This document shows, piece by piece, positions 1 to 7,041 of a stretch of 12,802 nucleotides of DNA (its first letter is position 1; each line of letters begins with the position of its first letter). The notes below the pieces were generated by a model, which saw only the letters and a list, made by a program, of their open reading frames with translations, searched no databases and had not been told where the DNA came from. A program made the translations under genes and the position numbers. This DNA comes from Pavlovales sp. CCMP2436 (lineage: Eukaryota; Haptophyta; Pavlovophyceae; Pavlovales). The stretch spans positions 256,433 through 269,234 of the forward strand of contig MU631428.1 of the NCBI GenBank assembly GCA_026770615.1. Reading direction: 5' to 3'.

Positions 1-284
1 GCCCAGAGCGAACGGTGCGCCACCCCACCTCCGAGGCGTTCGATGACGACGAAGTCCGGGAACATGTCCACCAGGGCTGCCGCTGCTCTCCTCCCGAGTT
101 GCGCCTTGCGAAGCGCCCCAAGCGGCATGAACCGATCGGCCGCTGCCTGGAGTGCATGCGCAGCTGACAGACGCCTGCCGCCGTGGTGGAAGCGCGCCTG
201 TGGCCGCGGCGTCGGCTTCGGGTAGGCCGGGATACCCTGGTCGACGCTCCCAACGCCTCGCGGCTCGCCTAACGCCTTGGCCAT
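1..284 (-). CDS. Possible N-terminal exon of an unrecognised protein, running off the left edge
   Basis: Reading the minus strand from an ATG at 284-282 gives 94 codons with no stop up to the window edge. The product starts MAKALGEPRG. It then has a Pro/Arg-rich stretch (about residues 19-33), an Ala-rich helical segment with LRKAQLGRRAAAALVDMFPD near residues 60-80, and FVVIERLGGGVAHRSLW at the end. The third codon position is mostly G or C, as in the clear genes here, and the C-terminal half has a normal mix of hydrophobic and charged residues. I recognise no family. A GT donor could lie in the GGAGGTGGGG stretch near 25-35, so the exon may end before the edge. The opposite strand is also open over 43-225 but reads as Ser/Ala/Arg low complexity. 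Open frames are common in GC-rich DNA, so this call is tentative. Confidence 0.38.
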   Translation of the reverse strand, partial: MAKALGEPRGVGSVDQGIPAYPKPTPRPQARFHHGGRRLSAAHALQAAADRFMPLGALRKAQLGRRAAAALVDMFPDFVVIERLGGGVAHRSLW

Positions 285-303
285 AGCTCCGGACCGGCCG
301 AAG

Positions 304-494
304 CCGTCGTCGACGGGCCGCAATGAGACTTTCAGGCCAAACCCGAACAGGTCGAAGTCGCCTCCGTCGAAGAGCCGCGATGTGCCCCCGCGGCTGCCGA
401 GCGGGTCGATGGCGCCGCCGTCAAAGAGCTTCGATGTGCCTCCGCGGCAGACGCCTCAGCGGTCGGAGTCGTCGCCTCAGCGGTCGGCGTCGTC
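304..494. repeat. GC-rich short repeats (about 54 bp and 21 bp units)
   Basis: A segment starting CCGTCGAAGAG at 364 recurs at 418 as CCGTCAAAGAG. Both are followed by a matching CGATGTGCC(C/T)CCGCGGC block, giving a 54-bp period, and a more degenerate relative starts near 304. Directly after, 453-473 and 474-494 are two 21-bp copies differing at one base (GCCTCAGCGGTCGG then A or C then GTCGTC). The frames through this tract are open mainly because of base composition and read as Pro/Ser or Arg repeats. I take it as non-coding low-complexity DNA. Confidence 0.6.
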
Positions 495-1056
495 GCCTCC
501 GAAGAGCAGCGACGCGCCCCCCGGCAGGGCTGGCGAGGCTTGTCGGCGTGTTGAAGTCCGACCCAAACACGGCGTCGAAGCCCGCCCGGTCGGGGGGGCC
601 GAACTGTTCAGCGCGTCCGAGCCTGCCCGGCTGAGTAGCGCGCTCGATCCTGCCCGGCCAGGGGGGCCGCGTCGTCCCGCGCCGTCGGATCCACGCACCA
701 TCGAACAAAACCGGGCTGCTGCCAGCCCCTGGGCGGGCTGCTCGCACGGGTCGATTCGGCTCGCTGGCGCGCGGGCCCGTAACCGCTGGCTCTCGGCCAG
801 CGAGGCGAGATCTGGGATGTTATTAAATTTTGCTGTTTGCTGTTACGCGGGATAAAGTCCGGGTGGGACTCACCCCGCTCGGGCTTTCTGCGCGTTCCTG
901 CTCTCTGACTAAGTCACGTCCCGCCGTCGGCTCCCTGCCGGGCCCGTCCGCATGGGCCATAACCTAGCTAATAATGTCATGGGATAAGTCTGGGTAGCTG
1001 GTAGCACGCCAACAGCAGTGTCCACTGCCAGGCCCCCCAATTCCGAGTTTACACAA
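495..1056. other. Intergenic stretch, no gene seen
   Basis: GC-rich to about 810, with loosely repeated GAGCCTGCCCGGCTGAG / GATCCTGCCCGGCCAGG segments around 618-660. It is followed by a short AT-rich dip at 817-845 and then mixed sequence. Open frames here start from non-ATG codons and have low-complexity products. I see no RNA gene, splice-supported exon or regulatory site I can defend. Confidence 0.5.
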
Positions 1057-1455
1057 CGCTGACGCTGCGCTGTGCTCGGCAACGAGATGTCTTTCATGCT
1101 CTCGCCGGCTAGAGACGGGCGAGCAGGCCGATTGCATGGGCTGAAAAGGCATTACGTCGCGCCGGTTCAGCTCTGAGCTGGGCCGTACGCATATGGCAAG
1201 TGGCAACGCTGCGACAGTGAGAGCTGTGCTGCGTTTCGAAAAGCATGGACAACCAGCAAGCTCCGGCGAGAGCCGGGCGAGCGGTGCCCAGTTGAGAGCG
1301 GCTGCTGCTGCTGCGCTGAGCCTGCCACAGCTTTAGCTCGGTAGTCGCGTGGGACCGACTAGCGAGCTAACGCTGCGCTGTGCTCGGTGACGATAAATCT
1401 CACCTACTCTCGCCAGGTAGAGCCGTGCGAGCGAGACGATTGAATGGCTGGAAGG
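1057..1455. repeat. Degenerate duplicated segment (copies at about 1057-1143 and 1370-1455)
   Basis: The two copies share GCTGCGCTGTGCTCGG (1064-1079 and 1375-1390). They continue with similar blocks in the same order: ACGA, CTCTCGCC, a GTAGAG/CTAGAG block, GCGAGC, CGATTG and ATGG(G)CTG. The copies lie about 311 bp apart and differ by several small indels. The DNA between them includes a third GCGAGAGCCGGGCGAGCG-like stretch near 1266-1284. There is no coding evidence; this is probably an old local duplication. Confidence 0.55.
1334..1369. repeat. 14-bp inverted repeat with 8-nt loop
   Basis: TAGCTCGGTAGTCG (1334-1347) faces CGACTAGCGAGCTA (1356-1369) across the loop CGTGGGAC. Thirteen of 14 positions pair, with one mismatch. 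It sits immediately before the second copy of the duplicated segment. There is no T-run or other sign that it is a terminator, and no tRNA features. Its function is unknown. Confidence 0.7.
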
Positions 1456-1705
1456 CCTGTACGGAGCCCAATTCAATACACTTCTGGCCCTGTCTGGTAC
1501 CCTTACGGACTGCCCGGGATTTTAACATCCAGGAGCACTGCTAGCGTCACGCCTATACCAACTGCTCGGTGCTCCCGTCGGAGCTCGTCTTCACTTCTTC
1601 ACCAATGTAGACTTCACTCCCAGATAGACTGAGCGCTGCTCCCGGTACTCACGTACCGGTGACCTACGTCCCTAACTCGACTCGCTTCAACCCGCAGTCC
1701 GACAG

Positions 1706-2510
1706 CTTTCAAGTGTGCCAGTGGTGGGCAATAAGGCTGGTGAGGTCACAGAGGACCACGTCATCGAGAGTTTGTGCCCGAAGGCGCTCGGACTGAAGAG
1801 GTCACGAATGACGTTTCAGCGTCGAGTGTGCCCGTAGGCGCTTGGGCTGAAGAGGTCACGAATGACATTTCGGCTTTTGAGTGTGCCCTTGGATGCTCTG
1901 GCTGGAGAGGTCACAGAGGACGCCAGCGAGAGTTTGTGCCCCTAGAAGGCGCTCGGGCTGGAGAGGTCACGAATGACGCTTCAGCGTCGAGTGTGCCCAT
2001 GGGCGCTCTGGCTGGAGACGTCACAGAGGACGCCAGCGAGAGTTTGTGCCCGAAGGCGCTCGGTTTCGGGCTGGAGAGGTCACGAATGACGTCTCAGCGT
2101 CGAGTGTGCCCGTAGGCGCTCTGGCTGGAGAGGTCACGAATGACGTTTCAGCGTCGGGGTTGGCAAGGGGGTGGCGTGGCTCCTTGTGAGGACGCGCTCG
2201 GCCGCTGCAGAAGTGCATCTCGACTCCAAGCCCGTAGGCGCTCGGGCTGGAGCGGTCACGGAAGACGTCAGCGAGAGTCTGAGCCCGTAGGCGCTCGGGC
2301 TGGAGAGTTACGAGGGACATTTCGGCTTTCGAGTGTGCCCGTGGGCGCTCGGGCTGGAGAGGTCACAGAGGACGTCAGCGAGAGTTTGTGCCCGTAGGCG
2401 CTCGGGCTGGAGAGGTCCCTGGGGACATTCCGGCCATCGAGTGTGCCCGTAGGCACTCAGGCTGGAAAGGTCACAAAGGACGTCAGCGAGAGTCTGTGTC
2501 CAAGGGACGA
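1706..2510. repeat. Minisatellite of about 13 units of 53-54 bp in alternating subtypes
   Basis: Most units start GGTCAC and end GGCGCTCGGGCTGGAGA, with starts near 1744, 1800, 1854, 1909, 1963, 2017, 2076, 2130, 2251, 2304, 2358, 2411 and 2466. Subtype A carries AGAGGACGTCAGCGAGAG. Subtype B carries GAATGACGTTTCAGCGTCGAG. A variant B' carries GACATTTCGGCTTTCGAG. The order is roughly A B B' A B A B B A B' A B' A. The unit starting at 2130 holds an insertion of about 70 bp. A partial unit precedes the array near 1706. The spread of 53, 54 and 55 bp units shifts frame repeatedly, which argues against a repeat protein even though several frames stay open. Confidence 0.85.
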
Positions 2511-2965
2511 GCTGTGCTTCGAGAGCACGCGCTCAGCAGCCATAGTGGTGCTCTTACGGGAGAGGTCAGATGCAGCCTGAAAGGCGAGCATGCCCCGTGC
2601 CGAGTTGCCGGCCCGAAGACCGGCAGGGGATTCTCGCCGGGTGTAGGCCTCGCGGAGCCTCTCCTGCTGTGAAGCCCAGATAGGGATTGCCTCAGGGCCT
2701 CGTCATTGCTCTGTGACTGAAGTCGACATTGCGGTGCGAAAAGAGATGTTTTTAAAACAGCGGGTTTGCTTACACGTTGTAATATCAATTATGTTATTAT
2801 TACCTGCGGTCCGCAATATCTGTCCCGGACCACGGCTGGGCTGCGCCCGTGAGTATGGATCCGTGTTCGATGATCAGAAGATAGTAAGCGACCACGAGAA
2901 ATGTGCCATTTTCGTTATGGATGTGGTCTCTTTGAGACCCATTTCTAAAAAAAGCATGGTGCCAA
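2511..2965. other. Intergenic stretch with AT-rich part, possible 5' flank of the next gene
   Basis: The first half is mixed, with a small hairpin (TGCCGG and CCGGCA around 2608-2628). From 2735 to 2960 the sequence becomes AT-rich (for example TTATGTTATTATTACC near 2789-2804). A GGTCTC-TTT-GAGACC inverted repeat lies at 2924-2938, just before the candidate ATG at 2966. Frames through this stretch lack an ATG start and have no recognisable product. It could be promoter and 5' leader for the gene at 2966, but I see no defined element. Confidence 0.4.
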
Positions 2966-3756
2966 ATGGGGAACGGTCCCTCATCCAACGCCAAGGTGCT
3001 CGACAGGAACGAGGCGCTCGAGGCGCGCTCGAAGGACCTTGCCCGCATCATCAACGTCATCAATGAAATCGAGGCGCGCTCGAAGGACGAGGCGCACTCG
3101 AAGGACGGGAACGACCGCATCGAGGCGCTCGAGCAGCGTAACAAGGTGAGCCCTTGAAGCTAGGGACGGGCTCCCCGGTCCTCTACTGGCGAGGGGCGTG
3201 CGCGAAGGGCGGATCCCCGCCTCTCCTCTACTGCTCCGCTCCTCCTCTACTGGCGTGCTTGAGGGCGGGCTCCCCGGTCCTCCTTGAAGCGGGCCTTCAC
3301 TCATGCACCTCACTCGTGCGTGCTTGCGCGACATCCAGCTGCAGGTGGGGATGACGGATTTGGACTCGAAGCTGTTGCTCCTGGGCGGGAGTGCTGGCGG
3401 CGGGGATTGCTTATATGAAGCTCATGGGCCGGCTCGACCTCCTCGGTGCCAAGATCGAACAGGTGCGGACCGAGCTCGGTGGCAAGCTCGATCACAAGCA
3501 GGACAAGGCGTACTACACGCAGGACACGGCGCCAGGCCCAAAGCTGTCAAACGCCGAGGGCGGGCGAGGCGCGGAGGGTGGTCGAGGCGCTCCGCTCCTG
3601 ACGTCGAAACCGAGCCGGCCGCTACCGGTCGGTATGTTCGCCAGCCCTGGTTCAATCGTGCCGCCATTTGGCGCTCGGTCGCTGTGCCTTAGGATGCGAC
3701 CAATGTTCACCAGCCAGCTTGCTTCCGTGGTGAGGCATGTACGCAGCCGCAGGTAG
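2966..3756 (+). pseudogene. Possible small gene: coiled coil plus one membrane helix, with a frame break
   Basis: Exon 1 (2966-3145) encodes 60 residues from an ATG. It starts MGNGPSS, with Gly2 and Ser6 fitting an N-myristoylation signal, and continues with charged helical repeats containing EARSKD and RIEALEQRNK. A good donor (AAG|GTGAGC) at 3146 is followed by a 199-nt intron and a CTGCAG acceptor at 3344. Exon 2 then reads MTDLDSKLLLLGG in phase. The plausible continuation lies one base out of register from about 3390: VLAAGIAYMKLMGRLDLLG, a likely membrane helix, then a charged heptad-like segment around EQVRTELGGKLDHKQD, open to a stop at 3754-3756. Staying in the first frame gives an Arg/Pro-rich tail to 3692. 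So the gene may carry a one-base insertion, be decaying, or contain a sequencing error. I recognise no family. Confidence 0.4.
3146..3344 (+). other. Candidate intron with repeated CTCCCCGGTCCT/CCTCTACTGG motifs
   Basis: This interval is bounded by GTGAGC and CTGCAG. It contains CTCCCCGGTCCTC twice (about 3170 and 3269) and CCTCTACTG three times (3179-3248). All frames contain stops or read as low complexity. It fits the intron between the two candidate exons of the coiled-coil gene. A second AG at 3337-3338, six bases upstream, would keep the same phase. Confidence 0.4.
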
Positions 3757-4386
3757 CTCACACGCATCACAGCCGCAGTCCAGCCGCGCTCCGCGCTTGG
3801 GCTGCAAAGCGCGGGCTGGGCTCGGGCTGGGCTCAGAGGTTATTAGGGTTAGGATCGGTAGGGTTTATATAGTTACATCTCCAGTTTTTCTTTGTAACTT
3901 TCAGCTTAGGCAGTCGGCCTACGGCCGACTGCCAAAAGAATCGAGTTTTCAAGATAATAATTGTGACCGTATTATCCGCATACAGCTAGTCGGGTCCACC
4001 TTCAGTGGAGGGTAGGAACTAGACTATAGGGGGGTCACCCAACCTCAGATTCTAAACCAAATGCCAGAATTGCTGTATGCAAGTACAGCTAAGTCAAGCG
4101 AACTACGGGAGGGGCTTTCAAAATAAAGCTCGTATTATCATGCATCGATCTGCCTATAAAATTTGGTTCCTGCAAATATTGTAAGTGAAGTTACACAGAA
4201 GCTATGCGGCCAAGGAGCGGGACTGTCACACGCAGGCCTCGCCTAAGGCCAGTCTGATCGTCGGACGCGGCCGCTCCGCGCTTGAGCCCTCCTTGCCCTC
4301 GCGCCTGCAACGGCGAGCGCGCCCGAAGCGCATCCCCGTCCCCATCCGAAGCGCACCCCCGCCCTGATCCCCCGCGCACGGCTGGC
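3757..4386. other. Intergenic stretch, mostly AT-rich, no gene seen
   Basis: After a GC-rich start the region from 3838 to 4200 is AT-rich, and it returns to GC-rich sequence after 4250. It contains a short TTAGGGTTAGG at 3843-3853 and the perfect hairpin listed separately at 3909. It should include the 3' flank of the minus-strand RPN8 gene, whose stop lies at 4387-4389. I found no AATAAA-type signal on the minus strand close to that stop. Confidence 0.45.
3909..3933. repeat. Perfect 11-bp inverted repeat with TAC loop
   Basis: GGCAGTCGGCC (3909-3919) and GGCCGACTGCC (3923-3933) are exact reverse complements around TAC, in an otherwise AT-rich stretch. A related GGCCTACGGC core appears on the minus strand near 9409-9418 inside the second inverted-repeat element. 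It could fold strongly as RNA or single-stranded DNA. There is no T-run after it, and the genes around it are eukaryotic, so I do not call it a terminator. Confidence 0.75.
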
Positions 4387-6110
4387 TCACTTGTCGGCGT
4401 TGGGCTTGGCCGCGTCCTTGGCCAGGCCCGCCTCCTTGGCGAGCTTGGCCTTGTCTGCCACCTTGTCCTTGGCCTCCTTGTCCTTGTCCTTCTTCTCGTC
4501 GCTGCGCTCACGCTCCTGAACGCGTGCAGCACGGGGAGGTGGCGGGTGTAACAGAGGGTAGTGGCGGGTGTGACAGAGGGTAGTGGCGGGTGTGACATGC
4601 GGGCATTGGCGGGTGTGACATGCGAACAGTGGCGGGCGTGACATGCGAACTGTGGCGGGTGTGACAGAGGGCAGTGGCGGGTGTGACAGAGGGCAGTGGC
4701 GGGTGTGACAGAGGGCAGTGGCGGGCGTGACAGAAGGCAGTGGCGGACCTTGTTCACGAGCTTGTTGTCGATGAGGTTGTGCAGCGCCACCACGGAGCGG
4801 ATGATGGAGGCGAGGTAGATGGCCAGCGACATGTCGTTGGTCTTGACGGACATGGCCTTGACGAGCTCCTCCACGGCGGCGTTGGGCAGCAGGTTGAACA
4901 CATCCTGCAGCATGTACATGATCTGGTGGTTGATCGGCAGCTTCCCCTCGATCACCTGCTTGAGATACCCGCCGATCTCGCCTAGCCGCTCCTGCAACCC
5001 GCGGATCGCCGAGAGCTTCGCTGTCACCTCGTTGGACAGCGTGGAGATGGTGGTGTCCTTGACGTCGCGGAGCAGGTGCTCCACGCCCACCTCCTCCGAC
5101 TCGAGCGCGCCGATCTCGGAGGTGATGTGCTTAAACGTCCACGAGGGAGGGCCGACGTCCCCCTTGGACTCCTCGACGGCGTAGTAGGCCGTGGTGGGGA
5201 TCTTCATCGAGACGGGCTTCACGTCGATGATCACATAAGCGGGGGTGGGCGTGTACCTGCGCACCAACTTGTCGATGTCGATATCCTGCGCGCCGTGGGG
5301 AGGAAAGGGAGGGGATGGGGGCGTCTCAGGCCTCGATCGCGAAGGAGGGGCCAGCGCTGCGCGCTTGGCGGGGTGGCTCAAATGAGCAGCTTTTAGAGGG
5401 GGGAGAGAGGGGGGGGGGGCATGTGCCGAAAACAGCGAGATCGGCCGGCGGTGCTGCCAGGCTCCGCCAACGCAGACACGCCATCATTCAGGCCAGCTGA
5501 CACTAGGCTGGCGGGGGCTAGGCGGCTCACCCCGGGGCGGATCCGCGGGCCGGTGGAGTACCAGCCGATAATCTTCTCGCGCGCGGAGACCTTCTTGAAC
5601 ATGGCGTGCATCTGCTCCAGAAAGTTGTGGTCGAGGAACCAGATTGACGGGTCCTTTTCGTCCTCCTCGAAGGGGACGGCGAAGGACGAGGTCACGTCGT
5701 ACACCCCCTGCGCAACAGCGTGCGCGCGCGGCGGGAGGCGGCCGTGAGCGGCTGCGCATCCAACAACGCGCGACGCGGCGCGCAGCATTGCAGCACGAGC
5801 CGGCGCGGACACGGCGCGAAAGGAGAGCGGGCGCGCACTCTCGAGATCTCGCCAAGCAGGATGCCCACTACCCGGCGCTTCGTGTCGCGCGCGACGCGGT
5901 TGTAGTGGTCGACGGCATTTAGCAGTACGATCGGGTGGACCACCACGTTGAGCGGCTCTGCCCTTGCGGTGAGCGCCTGCGACCATTGGGGGGGGACGCG
6001 CTCACAATAAGCGCTCGGTGGGTTTGAAGGGAGGGCAAGCCTTCTGCCTCCTGCGTCAATCGGCTGCTTACGGGCGTGATGTCCGCTTCCGCGAGCGCGA
6101 CGGCTGCCAT
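4387..6110 (-). CDS. RPN8: 26S proteasome lid subunit RPN8/PSMD7 (MPN-domain protein), five exons
   Basis: RPN8 is the non-catalytic MPN partner of the deubiquitinase RPN11 in the proteasome lid. Coding exons on the minus strand are 6110-6072, 5976-5839, 5707-5531, 5285-4749 and 4515-4387, giving 339 residues. Every junction is GT-AG and phase 0. The protein starts [13 protein letters not shown]. The MPN domain (about residues 22-160) holds [46 protein letters not shown] and GWYSTGP. The JAMM zinc-ligand motif is absent, as expected for RPN8. The C-terminal helical region carries [33 protein letters not shown] and [15 protein letters not shown], followed by a Lys/Asp-rich tail. Across the exon 2-3 and 3-4 junctions, the spliced protein lines up with plant and animal RPN8 without gaps. 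Exon 1 is chosen for its ATG, GTAAGC donor and phase. Length is slightly above the usual 310-325. Confidence 0.96.
4539..4746. repeat. 22-23 bp tandem array filling RPN8 intron 4
   Basis: Nine full units of GTGGCGGGTGTGACAGAGGG plus two bases (plus strand) start at 4539, 4561, 4583, 4606, 4629, 4652, 4674, 4696 and 4718, followed by a 7-bp partial unit at 4740-4746. The three central units are 23 bp with a CATGCG variant; the rest are 22 bp. The array covers 208 of the intron's 233 nt. It runs to within two bases of the 5' splice site, whose GT lies at 4748-4747 on the minus strand. Near-identity of units 6-8 suggests recent expansion. Confidence 0.93.
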
Positions 6111-6389
6111 AGCGAGCGCTTTCGTTCGTCGCAAGGAAAGGCCTTTTTGCGCCTTTTTGCGTGCCGCTGCCGGCGTCCGTAGCAAGGGTGGTAACTGGTA
6201 AGGGCTCAGGGTAGGCAACGGGGGTGATAAGGGTAGGCAACGCGGCTTTAAAACCGTAAAGTAGGTTGAGCCCAAGCCCCGTTTCTTTGTGCGTTCTGCT
6301 CATGCATTGCTCTAGAGGCACTGATGCTCGTAGAACCGCGAAGATACCCAATGCGGATTGGACGAGGAACTGTGCGCCACGACGGTGTC
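6111..6389. other. 5' flank of RPN8
   Basis: No TATA box is evident. The stretch contains AGGGTAGGCAACG twice exactly (6208-6220 and 6230-6242, a 22-bp period) and a short tandem of GCCTTTTTGC (6141-6161). It presumably includes the promoter and 5' leader of the minus-strand RPN8 gene, but I can point to no defined element. No gene seen. Confidence 0.35.
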
Positions 6390-6483
6390 CGGGCGGGATG
6401 ACTGTCTGTCAAGACCATCCTGCCCGGGCAGGACGACTGTCTGACAAGACCACCCTTTCCGAGCAGGACGATCGTCTTTCAAG
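6390..6483. repeat. Three imperfect copies of a roughly 33-36 bp unit, with a 16-bp palindrome
   Basis: The core GGATGACTGTCTGTCAAGAC recurs as GGACGACTGTCTGACAAGAC and GGACGATCGTCTTTCAAGAC, ending near 6415, 6452 and 6485. Between copies one and two lies a perfect palindrome, TCCTGCCCGGGCAGGA (6418-6433). The last copy abuts the terminal inverted repeat of the next element. No coding role is visible. Confidence 0.65.
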
Positions 6484-6660
6484 ACATACAGGGGATCGTG
6501 GGCAATAAGAAGAGCGAATTTTGAGCTTGAGGCTGAGCTTCTTAGCAAATTACATACAAACAATGCCTACATTTGCTTAAATTACATACAAACAATGCAA
6601 AAAAACGAGGCTCAGCTTCTTAACGGTACGGCTTCTTATTGCCCGCGATACCCTGTATGT
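6484..6660. mobile_element. MITE-like element, 177 bp, with about 29-bp terminal inverted repeats
   Basis: The left end (6484-6512) begins ACATACAGGG and ends GGGCAATAAGAAG. It is the reverse complement of the right end (6632-6660) apart from two mismatches. Taking the repeats as starting CAGGG, both ends are flanked by TA, which would fit a Tc1/mariner-type target duplication. No transposase fits inside, so it would be non-autonomous. The interior is AT-rich. It holds a 20-bp exact direct repeat (6547-6566 and 6579-6598) and a second direct repeat GAGGCTSAGCTTCTTA (6529-6544 and 6607-6622). Confidence 0.7.
6547..6598 (+). repeat. 20-bp exact direct repeat, 32-bp period, inside the MITE-like element
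   Basis: AAATTACATACAAACAATGC occurs identically at 6547-6566 and 6579-6598. The element's interior therefore contains a small tandem duplication between its two inverted ends. Confidence 0.9.
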
Positions 6661-6735
6661 TGCAACATCACATCAACAAAAATCGGTCCCCCTTCTCTTA
6701 TAAAGTTCAAACCCGCTACGGACAGTTCATCTCAG

Positions 6736-6960
6736 TCATGCCAAGGATGAAAATCCGCGCTTGAGCTGATAGCACAAGTTATTCAAGCGCCGCACACGCG
6801 TGTCGGCGGACTCGCCGGGCGGCAGCGCGTCGTATTTGTTTGTGTGGCCGACGTCAACGAAGCGAAAAGTTAAAACCGGCTGTGATTCTGATAGGACGAT
6901 GTGAGACGCTCGTCGGCTGTGCCACGCCCGACACCCGCGCCCGAGCAGCACAGTCCTCAT
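6736..6960 (-). CDS. Weak candidate small ORF, divergent from the transporter gene
   Basis: From an ATG at 6960-6958 the frame runs 74 codons to a TGA at 6738-6736. The C-terminal two thirds look protein-like (SQPVLTFRFVDVGHTNKYDA, then RVRRLNNLCYQLKRGFSSLA). The first 20 residues look arbitrary, so the true exon could instead begin at one of the CAG acceptors near 6880-6890 and belong to a gene I cannot reconstruct. Its start would lie 81 bp from the transporter start on the other strand, which could be a shared promoter. I recognise no family, and third-position GC is unremarkable. Confidence 0.25.
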   Translation of the reverse strand: MRTVLLGRGCRAWHSRRASHIVLSESQPVLTFRFVDVGHTNKYDALPPGESADTRVRRLNNLCYQLKRGFSSLA

Positions 6961-7041
6961 GAAGCGGAGGCGGAATTCCGTCCCGACGAAATTTAAAATC
7001 CTTTAGTTCAAATCTGTCAGAAGCTCCGCCGCCTCTCCAGA

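Noticed and set aside
277..855. Long plus-strand open frame, Pro/Ser/Arg-rich
   Set aside because: It starts at TTG, has no ATG in a sensible place, and its composition follows the local GC-rich short repeats. The opposite strand is equally open.
1774..2456. Several open frames on both strands across the minisatellite
   Set aside because: They exist because the repeat unit lacks stops in several frames. Unit lengths of 53-55 bp shift the frame, so no frame gives a consistent repeat protein.
3843..3853. TTAGGGTTAGG, telomere-like
   Set aside because: Under two repeat units, in an internal AT-rich stretch. Too short to support an interstitial telomere.
3909..3933. Rho-independent terminator
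   Set aside because: No T-run follows the stem, and the surrounding genes have spliceosomal introns.
4539..4746. CRISPR-like regular repeats
   Set aside because: Units are directly adjacent with no unique spacers, and the array lies inside a eukaryotic intron.
4191..5381. Single 396-codon frame read straight through RPN8 exon 4 and beyond
   Set aside because: Reading through gives Ser/His/Pro-rich repeat sequence from the intronic array. Splicing at 4749/4515 instead yields the expected charged RPN8 tail and stop.
4387..6110. Catalytic deubiquitinase (RPN11-like) rather than RPN8
   Set aside because: The His-x-His and downstream Asp of the JAMM motif are absent after GWYSTGP, and the sequence follows RPN8 across its full length.
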